Part shown: positions 11,790-23,600 of the stretch, piece by piece
How positions within the stretch are numbered: position 1 is the first letter of the stretch
Layout of the letters: the number at the start of each line of letters is the position of its first letter
Source: Chrysopilus asiliformis
Taxonomy: Eukaryota; Arthropoda; Insecta; Diptera; Rhagionidae
DNA length: 64,000 nt
Direction: 5' to 3'
Assembly: GCA_964034945.1 (NCBI GenBank)
Contig: OZ035962.1
Span: forward strand, 101,440,284-101,504,283
Made by a program: the position numbers and the translations under genes
Notes under the pieces: generated by a model
Seen by the model: only the letters and a program-made list of their open reading frames with translations
Database searches by the model: none
What the model was told of the DNA's origin: nothing

Positions 11790-13930
11790 TGTCTAAAATA
11801 TCTCGATAACGGTAAAAATTATCAATTTATTGGAAAAGGCAAACATTTAGAGAATTTAAATGTTTTTTTCTTTTTGAAAAACCGTTAGTTTGCAAATCTA
11901 TTTTTTACTTTTTAATGAAATTATCTCAACAACCCGTTAGTTTTCGACACAATCGCAATTGATTTTTCTTCACAAATTATTTTTTTTAAATAATCTCGTT
12001 ACCGGTTTGAGATATCGAGTTCTAGTAAAAGACAAAAGTATAGGAAATTTTCCTACCTTCAACTTTTGTCGTAGGGGGAAGTGGGATGAAGGCGGGTTGC
12101 TAATCAAATCAACTTTTATTTTTTAGTTCTAACAGTAGTTTCTTTAATAAAAGTAAAAAAATTAACAAAAATTCAAAGAAAAAATTAATAATAGATGATT
12201 TTCAGAACCCTTTGTTTTAACGGGGTTTTCCACATTTTTTTGCTTTAAGGGCTTATACATATTTCTAACGATTCTCGACATATCTCAAAAAAATTATGTT
12301 TTTTGAAAATATCTTCGAAACTATGCGCCATTATGAAAAAATCCACATAACCAAATTCAAAGGAAATAACATTTCCTATATTTTCCCCTCAACGGTTTTT
12401 ACGTATCTTTAATGGTTCTATAGATATTTGAAAAAAATATTTTTTCACATTTTTTTTCTGAAACTAAACTTTGCAGAAGAAAGTTTTGTGTTAATCATAA
12501 TGGGAACTGTTTTTACTGTCCAGCACGGTGGCTACTGACGTCCAATATCGCATTTTTTGTCCTGTTTGCTGACCAGCTACTTTGTAGAATTTTTAAGCGC
12601 CAAGTTTGAATGGGTACCCGTTTTTGCCCACCTACCCGTTTTACTTTAGCCTACCTAAAACTATTAAAAAATGCGTAATTTCGGGGTAAATAGCAAGAAA
12701 CTAAATCGGGATTTTTAAAATACCGGTTTAGGGACTTTTACCCAAAGATGATAGGATTGTCCTACTCCAGCACCGAATATCCCTGTAAAATTTCATGGTT
12801 CTAACTCCAGTAGTTTTCGAGACAGACTAAAATCCAGACTAACAGACATTTTTGTAATAATGCGACTCGGGAAATTTTTCTTAGGTAAAATTAAGATCTC
12901 AAAATTTTTCATGAATACAATACTTTATCATACTTTGTATAAGAAAGTAAAAATAGCACGTACTCAAGTTTAACCTTTTGAATCTGAATCATCATATGTG
13001 AAACATATGTAAAAAACATATGGGATGCGATTGTATTACACTTTCCCCCCGTCCGTTCGTCTATCCCTACGGTTGCTCTTATCACATATATAATTCGACA
13101 AGGTGGTGGCCGATTGTCTCAAGTGATTGAGTACTTTGAAAGCTTTCCGATACGGACACGAATATAGACTAGGAATATGACGATAGGAGAGGGGTTCAAC
13201 ATTTTTTAGTTCATATGTGTAGACATATGTAAAGAAAAGCAACAAGTAGTAGGTTGCACATGGTACATTGCACCTGAATTTGTTTATTTTGATGTCACGC
13301 TCGAATTTGCTGAAACGTCTCTTCGTTCAACTGCAGGCAGCTGTTCTGCTTTTCCGTGAATAATCTGTAAATAAAAAAGTCGTTTCTTAAAAGAAAAAAA
13401 ACTGGTAGACGTTGAGATGCAGTAAGATTTTTTGCGTTTCTCAGAAATACTTCTGTTGTGATTTAGCATGACTTGAAGTTTAAAATAGCAGCACTGTTTA
13501 ATTTAATTTTATTTTCTGTAAAAAGGTTATTCAAGTCCAGAGATTATAATTCAGAATTTAACCCTTTCGGTCTTCATTGTCTTATGGATGTTTGGTTCAT
13601 TCAAATGATACTGAAATATTCGTTCGAGGGATTACCCATCTAAAATAATATTTTTAAGTTCACTATCGGATTCAATTAGAACATAAATTAAACACACATT
13701 ACACTTCAAATTTACAAAACCAAATCACAAAAAAAAACTTATCAATAATATTGGAAAATTTGGTTAACATGAAGCAAAAGTTTCTTTAATATCTTGAACA
13801 TGGTCATAATCAGTCAACGGAAACGGGCTTTTATATTTTTTTGAAACCAATGATTTTTTTTTAAATATTAGAAAATGTATATTAGACCATCCAACGAAAA
13901 AATCATGTGTAAAACTCATTAAAAAAAACA
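11790..13930. other. intergenic repeat relics
   Basis: 11800-12950 is mostly copies of the tract-bearing repeat family in mixed orientation: 12240-12480 resembles 60950-61080, and 12720-12930 is the inverse of 1320-1620. It includes the recurrent terminal phrase ATGAATACAATACTTT. 12950-13930 is AT-rich with no supportable gene. Confidence 0.5.
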
Positions 13931-13983
13931 GCTTCCCATGGTGAAGGACATCTCGGCACCAGACAATTTTAATTGCTTAAACC

Positions 13984-14135
13984 ACCCCCTGACATTCCTC
14001 TCCTATCCCTCCCCTACTCCTCTCTCTTTTCGCCCCCTCCCCCCTCTCCCTCCCATACTCCTCTCTCTTTTCGCCCCCTCCCCCCTTTCCCTTCCCTACT
14101 CCTCTCCCTTTTCGTCCCCTTCCCCCTCTCCCTGC
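13984..14135. repeat. pyrimidine-only minisatellite
   Basis: About four diverged copies of a unit of roughly 40 bases around CTACTCCTCTCTCTTTTCG, nearly all C/T on the plus strand. It lies about 280 bases upstream of the MFSD8-like start codon, so it may fall in the promoter or 5' UTR. The open frames in it are artefacts. Confidence 0.85.
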
Positions 14136-14416
14136 TCCATTTAATCACGAGGTTTACAATGTACGTGATCGTTTTCTGACCAAGTTGACAATGAACGTTA
14201 TGATTTAATCACTGAACTTGAATTGACAGTATGTCGCAAATGAGGTATGTGACACGGTGTCAATCAGGACTCAAGATTCATAAAAAGTAATTTAAAAAAA
14301 AATCACCCTAATTTACTTGACTATAGCCTTTCGCAAATTTTAATGTTATTCACAATTTTCTATTTTTTCTTTTAGGTAGCTGAAAAGATATTTGAAACAA
14401 TATAACAACAAAAAAA

Positions 14417-17400
14417 ATGGGCTGGTTTAAAAGAATGGTCCGTGAGATCAAGCTCACGGAAGTTCCACAATTTACTGATGGTCTGGAAACACATGAAGAA
14501 TACAGACATCGATGGATATCCATTAGAATTATATATTTTACAATGTTTTTAATGTCATTAGGTTTTAGTATTGTACTGACTGGTATTTGGCCATATTTAG
14601 ATAAGGTAATTATTTTCTAATATTCAACCATTGTTTTCATTAAATTTTTGACGACCTCGAAATAACTCGAGCTGATGAGAATGGCTACACTCGCGTTAAC
14701 TCGAGCCAGACGACTTTTGTAAATCAATTCGGATAATTAGAAATAATTTAAAAAAATCGATTTTTTCACACATAAAGGAATCGGTTTTTTTTTTCAAAAT
14801 CTCACTAAAGAAGAATTATTAAGAGTTTGAAATTTGATTGTTCTTTTGTGCGAAAAATACTAATAATTTAAATTTCTTTATTGTTTTAGTTAGATCCACT
14901 AGCTGGAAAAGAATTTATGGGTTATGTTGTTGGAGCGAATCCATTCGGACAGATGTTATTTAGTCCACTGTTCGGATATTGGGGCAATAAAGTAGGTTCT
15001 ATAAGACTGCCACTTTTGTGTTCACTGGTTTTGTTCACATTCGCCAGTGCGACATATTCATCACTTGAGATATTCCCAAGTCATGCCAAATATTGGATGT
15101 TCGCATCTCGATTTCTAGTCGGTGTTAGTTCAGGTAAATTTCAACTTCTAAAGACAGCCAAATGATTTTAGACATTTTTCTCTCTACAAACTTGCAGTCA
15201 CACCCCTAGGTAATAAGGGAGTTATGGCGGCCAAGTATGGTTGTACGAAAAAGAACCTTTTGTAGAAGGAAAAGCATTTAAATTTGTTTGGCTGTCTTTA
15301 AAAGTCCCATGATGTAGCAACGCAACGCATTTGGTGTACCAAAACTCTTTAATTTGACATTTTTGATATTTTTTTTTTTAAATTTTTAGCCAATATCGCA
15401 GTTTGCCGTTCATATATATCTGCTGCTACACGATTAAGTGAGCGAACAGGTGCCGTGTCGATGGTGTCCTTAGCCCAGGTTTGATTTTTCTTTCGCAGAT
15501 GCCTCTATCAAAAATCACGACTGTATTTAATTTTCCAGGTTTTAGGTTTTATAGTGGGTCCGGGATTACAAGCGGCAGTCACACCCCTAGGAGATAAGGG
15601 AGTTCCTTTGATACCAGGGATTTTATCATTAAATATGTATACAGCGGCTGGCTGGATTAACGTTTTTATGAGCATTGGAAATATTTTCATGTTTTTGCCA
15701 TCAATTTTTAAGGTAATTTTCTATATTAACACGTTGACTGCCACCACATGTATTTAATCATTATTTTTAGGAGAAAAAAATAGCTGCCAAAGAGATCATG
15801 GTATTACAGGGAAAAACTTCAGAGAAAGAGACATGGAAGGCTATTAAACCAGATTATATTTCCGCTTGGGCACTGATTATTGCATTCTTCGTCCTAGTTT
15901 TTAATTTCGTCTTATTGGAAACGTAAGTTTTGAATACAGTTCCCTTAATAACGGGAATATCGAGGTGATCCTTCTGATAGGGTAAATTCCGATTTTCAGA
16001 TTGGGCACATCACTCACAATGGATCAATTCGCATGGTCCAAGACTGAAGCCCTTTACTACATGGGCATCTTAATGTCCGTAGGAGCAGTAATCGCGTGTG
16101 CCACATTTGTGGGAATTGGACCACTGTGCAAATTATTTGCCGAGCAGCATGTGTTGCTTTGGGGTGGTTTCTTCCTGATGGTCATCGGGAGAGTTCTCTA
16201 CATACCTTGGGGTCCTGAATATCCAAAAATGGCAGAAGTGTTCAATGGAACTCTGATTGAGTTCGATAATTCTACGAATTTAACGGTGGAGTACACAAAT
16301 GTTTCACCAGACGAGGATGATATTAGATATTTGGGATGTCCAGTGTCTCAAGAGTGGTGTACGAGGATTCCTGTATTAACGATAGCACAATTCCTGCTAG
16401 GATACGCTTTCACATCGATTGGATATCCCATTGGTGTGACGTTGATACAAACGATTTTTTCAAAAATTTTGGGTCCTCGACCGCAGGTACAATATTTTTG
16501 TTCACTGTTTAATGGCGGGTCTCACGAAATTTTTAGCGGTCACTAAATCGAGTTAGCAAATTTCAAGCAAAAACCACCTGTCAACTGAATTTAGTGGCCG
16601 GTTTAAACCCGCTATAAATTTAATAATTAATATTGAGAAAAAAAATTATTTTTAGGGTGTTTGGATGGGCCTAATGACTGGATCGGGTTGTTTATCCCGA
16701 GTTATGGGGCCCGTTTTTGTTGGATACATTTATACTCGTTTAGGAACTTATTGGACTTTTGGATTTACAACGGTCATGATGGCTGTTTCAATGTTTGGAC
16801 TGTGGATCTTCAGGTAAATTGTCAGAAAACCAATATTTCTTATTAGTCCATGTTTATACTCTATGATTGTCATTAGATTCAACGAAAAATTCACTGATGG
16901 TCATTAGATTCAACGAAAAAGTAGTCGAATCTAGTAAAAAAAATCGCTTTATTTGCGCCAACGGTTTTTGTATTTGATTTAAATGAAAAGTATTTGAACC
17001 AAGTGATTGTTATTTTTTGTCAGAGAAAAAAGCGACGCCACAACAAAGTAATCTCTCTCCTTGTTTATTATCTCTTTTCATTATTATTAGTGTATGTTGT
17101 TGAGCGAAGCTACATTCTTGAATAAGCAAACCCGGACCATTCTTAACTCCCCACCCCCCTATTTCTTTCCTCCTCTCCCACCCCTCCGAAAATACGAAAA
17201 AAATCGATCGAAATTCGGTATGCCCTCATATAACTTAGCACGAAGCCATTTTTCGTAAAACCAAAGCTACGTCCTTCAATAAGCAAACCAGGACCATTCC
17301 TAACCCACCCCCTCCTCCTCTCTCCAGCGAAAATGCAGAAAATTCCTACCGATTGCTCCTTGGCAATTGTAGCTTTTTCTTATGTTTTGACATTTTTCTA

Positions 17401-17540
17401 CTTTCAGAAATCGTTTAATACCCCCAAAATTCGACGGACCCACAACCGAATTGCAGGAATTAAACTCAAAGAAAGACAAGAAAATGGAAAATGGAGACAG
17501 TGCAATTGAAATTGAACCGATATTAGATACAAAAAAATAA
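14417..17540 (+). CDS. Cln7: MFSD8/CLN7-like lysosomal major facilitator transporter
   Basis: Complete, 541 residues: join(14417..14605, 14890..15133, 15390..15478, 15539..15712, 15771..15922, 16000..16486, 16656..16813, 17408..17540); all introns GT-AG and all frames join. MFSD8 is a 12-TM lysosomal membrane protein proposed to conduct chloride. Family phrases seen: [15 protein letters not shown] (TM1), [19 protein letters not shown] (about 85-105), SRFLVG followed by [20 protein letters not shown] (about 135-165), and [18 protein letters not shown] luminal loop near 360-400 has four N-glycosylation sequons (NGT, NST, NLT, NVS), as expected. The tail is hydrophilic. A 5' UTR acceptor may sit at 14375. 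Human MFSD8 is of similar length. The gene converges on the SLC22 gene. Confidence 0.93.
15196..15226 (+). other. intronic echo of MFSD8-like exon 4
   Basis: In intron 2, about 31 bases match exon 4 (15574-15604) except for two substitutions: GCAGTCACACCCCTAGG, then ATAAGGGAGTT. The neighbouring sequence does not match, so this is a short internal duplication or a microhomology-driven copy, not a whole duplicated exon. Confidence 0.8.
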
Positions 17541-17621
17541 TTTTCTTATTATTATTTAAAAAAATTATGTACAGAGACTATTTTTATATTTTACTATATA
17601 TTAGAGACTAAAACAATTTTT

Positions 17622-20600
17622 TTACGATGGATTCTTTTTCTTTTCCAATCCTATCGTCTCAGCTTCGAATATTGTATCTGGCAATTTTGTATTGAGTGTT
17701 TCGGGGAAGAAAAGGCATAAAAGCCCAGATGAGATCGCACAGCCTCCAAATAAGATGAGTGGAAGGTGGACGTAATATTGTGCCTGAAAGAAAAAACAAA
17801 AAAAAATTAATGGGGACTCAAAATATTTATGAGGTCATAAACGGGTTTTAAAGATCTAAAATTAAATTTATAAAATGGTTTTGAGCATCCCAAAAAAATT
17901 TAGAACTTTTTTGAAGGTTAAAAGAAATGTGCCTGAATTGAATTTAAACAATTTCGAAATGTAATAATCGCAATTAAAAAATATATAATTTGAAAAGAAA
18001 ATTGTTAAACAGAATGATCGCAATTAAAGAAATATAATTAAAAAAAAAATAAGTTTTTAAACCTAGACTTTAACCAACTTTTCAAAAGCATTTTCTTAAT
18101 TGCAAAATATTTAGAATAACACAAAAAAAGGTATGATTTCTCACCATGAGTGGTGTTTGGGGTGCCACAATAGATCCAATACGTCCAAACATTGAGCAGA
18201 AGGATAAAAGACTATGCCTTATGTTTGTCGGGAATAATTCGGTGGTATAAACGTATAAAACTGTAAAGGATACAGTAATTGCCAATTTTCCTAGTAAGAA
18301 TAACGCCAATCCGATCCAGGGAGTGGCTGTAAAGAAATAAGTAAAATTATTTAGCAAGCAAAAAATTAAAAAACAAATTTCAAAAAAAGTCTCAAAAAAA
18401 ATCTCAAAAAATACAATGGAATGTTTTTTGATATTTTTTTTTGGAGTATGCGAAAGTTTTCTTAAACACTAAAAACGGTATCAAAATCCATTCAGTAGTT
18501 GAGGAGATATCAGAAGAGGGTGTTTACATAATGCAATGGGAGAGGTTTGACTGGGCGAAAATTTTTCTTTACGATTGACCTGTTCGACATTGAAAACCGT
18601 ATTCAATTACCTTCAGCGGTTCAGAAGATAACAGACGAGGGGCAGAAAGGAGTCGGTTTTTTTAATATACAACTTATTAAAATTGTGGCTGTACATATCA
18701 AGCATTATCGTGTAAATTTTCCGCCAGATCGGCCCAACCGTTTAGCTGTGATGCCATGAAATGTTTCAAAACGGGGAAACGTGTGTATAAAACGTCCAAA
18801 TGGATAAAAAGGGATCAGGGTGACGAAACCGCGAATAGCATATAACCTTACCACATATCTAAGCTACATTTAGCAAAAAACCGTATAAAAATCGGTAGAG
18901 TAGTTTTAGAGCTAAGTCATGGCATACAGACATTCAATTTTAACCCTACAATGCCCGATTTTTTAAAATCAAAAATAACAAAATATTTGTGCCTATACCC
19001 CTCCCCCTCCTCCACCCAACCCCTCCGAAAATGCAGAAAAGTTCTATCGAAATTCGGTATGCCATAATATAATTTAGCAGAAAGCCATTTTGTGCAATTT
19101 TTTAAAATCAAAAATAACAAAATATTTGTGCTTAAATCAAATTATACTAGAATATGTAAAAAATAAAAACAAAATTTTTTTTTGGTATTTTTTATATAGT
19201 GGCTGATTTATACCTAATGCGTCATTGCGCTTTGTAGGGTTAAATAGTAGATGATCGAAAAGAAATTCCTACACTCTTATGTCATTTTATAAGTGGCCTT
19301 TGGACTTAAAAAATGACTGCGACTAATTAAAATTTTTGAATTTTTAGTTTTTAATTGCTTTATTTGGGCAAGATTTTTTTTCACAGAGGAATTCCCCATA
19401 AAAATTAACGTTTGATTTACGTATGCCTGACTAAAGGTATTATCCCACATAAGTTGAAATTGTCTGAAAATTGGGAAAATGAAGAAAAAAGAACAACACA
19501 TCAGTGAGACAGAAAAAGTGCAATTGACATAAAAATTGTGCGGAAAGTCGGGCAGAGAAAAATGTATTATATTTCCTTTGCTTAAAATTGAACCGAAAAG
19601 TTGTACCGAAAATATTTTCGAATACTGCAGTGGCGCTAAAAAAAAGCGTCAATTTGCGGAAAACTATTTTTCTTTTATTGTTTACAGTAAACAGATGAAG
19701 GACATTTAATTTTTGTACGCGTTTGTATGCCCAAAAATTAAAATTAAAATTTGATCCTAAAACTTAAGAGTTTGACAGACAAACGTAAATTTTTCGCTTA
19801 CTTGCTCTTAAATTCGAAAACTTGCTTTAATGTTAAGGTGCCGCTTCACATGAGAGTAAATGCTGGCGAGAACCTCTCGATAGCAGTTACTCGCAAATGG
19901 ACACGTCCCTGAGAGTCGCTCGCAGAAACTAGCTAGCGAGTTTTTGCGAGTTTCTGCGAGCGACTCTCAGAGACGTGTCCATTTGCTGTCAAAAGTGATT
20001 CTACTCTCTAGTCGACACGCACCCACTGAACTCTCGGGGAGTTGCTCGCCAGATACGAACGGCGTTTGAATTTCGCTAGTAGCTCTCGAGAACTCGCCAA
20101 AGCAAGATGTCAAAAAAATCAAGATATTGGTCTTGAAAAGAGAAAAATCGCCGAAATTAACTCTCAAATGGACAACCTCCTGCGAGTAACTCTCGAGAGA
20201 TTTTGAGAGTTACTCGCGTATTTATTCTAATGTGGAGCGGCACCTTTAGTTCAATTTTATTTTGAAATTTATCGTGTCGTTGTTTTCGCACACATATATT
20301 TAGCTCTCTTACCAGTGAAAAATTCCCATTTACCATTCTAACCTAATTTTCAGACGATTTGACCTTATGTGGGATAATACCTTAAGATATTGTGATCTTT
20401 TTTGCTTTGAACAGGTTTAAAAAAGTCCAGCAATAAATTTGAGACAGATTAAAATATAATTTAATGGCAAATAAAAATTTATTAATTGAGTAAATTTTAT
20501 TCCAAAACTGGTTACATTAGAGATTTGATATTCAAGAGGTTTTATGATTCTGTTTTTTATAATTTCGGAAATTTTTAAGTAAGTCGAATTGTAAGGCACT

Positions 20601-23600
20601 TTAAAAAAACTTTTCTTATGGGTTTTTTAAATACTTGGTCACGTGACAGATTTGTTTACGCGAAATCAAATTATTTTTGGAATTTCCTATTGTTCTTACT
20701 TTAGGGTCATTGGATTTTAATGTTAAATTGTGTATCTATCTATTTATAAAAATATAATTTCAACAAACTACGCAATATCTAAATTAATATTTTGCTGATT
20801 TAAAAATATTTGACCGGTATTTGATTTTGCTACTGTGAATCTGTGCAATAAATTGTCAAATAAGTAGTTCTAGCCAATAAACTGCATCTAATTTCATTAT
20901 CAGCAGATAATTAACTTTTATTGTCTTACATTTGCAAAGATAATTCGCTAGAGCAGCCTTTAAATTCACTTGACTTAGCTGTACTTAAATGAAAAGTCAT
21001 GGAAATCGGTCTTATCGATTTGATTAGGTATATTAAATAAATCTCGATTTAAAAATAGTGTTTTTCCTCCATCAACTGATAAGTAGCGATCATGGGATTT
21101 TTTTTGTCACATTCATATTTTATCAAAATTTGTTCAATCATTTTTGGCATATAAATTAGGTGATAATTTAAAAGTTGGTCATTCATTTCGCGATTTTTAA
21201 GATGTGGTTTTAGAGCATTGTAGTGTTGTTAAGACACAGTGACGGAATTCCGAATAGGCCTACAAGGCGCGCGTCTTTGGCTCCGATTTCGGGGGGCCAA
21301 AAATCGAGTTAATAAAAGCTTTTATTTAGCTTGTCTTCGTATCTGTTTGTCTATCTGTCAGGGTCAAATTTTGCAATCCAATTTTGACACACTTCCACTC
21401 TTTTGCAATCCAATTTTGACCCACTTCCACTCGTCCGATTGACTTGAAATTTTGCACACATACGTAAGTCTGATGACAATACTATATTTTAACTACAGGT
21501 ATCCCTCGAGTTACGCGGTACTTGAGTTACGCGAATTTCGAGTTACGCGGAAAAAAATTGAGGCAGTGCTCGAGTTACACGATACGGTTTTGGAGAAATT
21601 TTTATTTAAAAAGAAAATATTGTAATTATAGATGAATGTTTTTATATAAAAAAGATAATAGGTATGTATTGTTTTGCACTAATCCTGAGTCTCCACTTAC
21701 GCCGTTTAAACTTACGGGAACCAATTAACCGCGTAACTCGAGGGATACCTGTACTTCGCCTTTGGAAGGATAAGGGAAGGATAACGTGATTCCGGAAAAA
21801 AATCCCACCTGGGGTTTTTTGGGGTCGCTGAATCCGATTCTGGCATTAAAAAGTTCACAAAGAACATGGAAGATCCTGTAAGGATAACGTGATAATCCTT
21901 TTCCTTAAATTTTCCGGATAAAAATCCCATCTGGGGGTTTTTGGGGTGGCTGAATTCGGTTCTGGTTTAATGCCGTAAGGATAATGGAAGGTCTTGTAAG
22001 GATAACGTGGTTATCCTTTCCCCAAATTTTTCGGGAAAAATCTCATCTGACGAAAAGGTCCTGTTAGGATAATGTGATTATCCTTATCATTTTGGATACT
22101 AATCAAATACAAAATGCTAAAAAAGATAAAAAAATTCAAAAATAAATTTGAAAATAAAATAAAAATAAAAAAGCTTTTATTAAAAAGAAAAAAAAATATT
22201 TTTTTTTCTTTTTTAGTGCATTTTTTTTAAATAAAAGCTTTTTTTTTAAATTTTTTTTACTATATTAAAAAAAAAGTGGAAAATTACGACCTTATCAGGG
22301 CTATTGGGACCCTAATTTGATGGCTGAGGTCCCCAACTTGACCCTAGGGCCTCAAATTCAAGAAAAAATTGATAAATTAAAAACAATCCTTTCCAGAATA
22401 AAATAAAAGTTAATTACACTTAGAGAAAAAAAATCGAATTTGGAAATAATTGTTTCTTGTTTCACGATGAGAACCATTTCTATCCAATTTAGAGATAAAT
22501 TTCTTTAACTATATCAAGAATATTTTGTTTTTCTTGCACCTCGAGTCTCAGATTGTCCAAATCTGCATTTTTTCTAGTTTCAGCTAGAGCTTAGGGGAAG
22601 ACCCTTTAATGCCGAAACACAGGATGGTCGGAAGAACGAAAGGAGATGTCGGTTTATGCTCTCCTTGAACTTTTTCGGGTTATAGTCCGGGGGAACACAT
22701 AGTTAAAATAGTGTAGTTTCCATTTGAATATACACTCAGAAAAATGGAGACTAACTCGACGACCTACATAAGGCGTAATTGGCCTCGGCAAATTTAGCCT
22801 ATGCAAGGCGCGCGTTTGCCTGCATGAGGGAAAGTAAAACTTGTGTTGACCTGTGGCCGGAGAAATTCTGAAATTAAGCCACGAGTAGGTGAAGTAGGGC
22901 ATTGTGAGCTGCACGAGTTGACCTTAAGCTCGATCCAGACTACACGATGTACGGGGTACGAGGTTGCCACGTACCCCGAACATCGAGTGTTTGGATGGGA
23001 AATTTGCACATGGTTTCACCTAGTGAGTAAAATCAGAAGCTGTTTGATTATCCGCGTACCCGCGTACACGAATGAGCAAAACCCTGTGCAGTGTGGATGC
23101 AGTGCCATGTACGAGGAAACCAAAAACCTCGTATCTCGTACCCCGTACATCGTGTAGTCTGGATCGAGCTTTAGATAGGCATTTCGAGGATGTAATGTCA
23201 TGTAATGGAAACCTCTGTCAGCCAGCTAGAGGTCAGAGTTAACCTGACAAAAAGTTGACCTGACATTTTTCTGAGTGTAAATTACGTATATTTTGTTTTT
23301 TTGGAAAATCTTTATATTATTATTATTTAGGCCAACATTTCAAACATATATTCGGAAATCTAATCAAATTAAAATCTGGTTTTTTGGTGGTACCAACGTT
23401 ATCTGGTAAAGTACCTACTTATTTTACAAGTGTTTTGACTTTGATCAACACGCGTCATTATATTGTCGTTAAATTGAATTTTGCACTTGAAATAACATAA
23501 AAAAACATTTGAATAACTAATTCTGAGTGACATTGATTAGATACTGTTTTGAAAGTTTTTATATCTGTCCTAAATATGATTTCTGTGAATTAATTTATTT

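Noticed and set aside
13938..14179. Pro/Ser/Leu-rich open frames upstream of the MFSD8-like gene
   Set aside because: Translation of a pyrimidine minisatellite, open in two frames at once.
22843..23157. 104-residue open frame
   Set aside because: Spans the terminal repeat of a nested MITE; no family resemblance.
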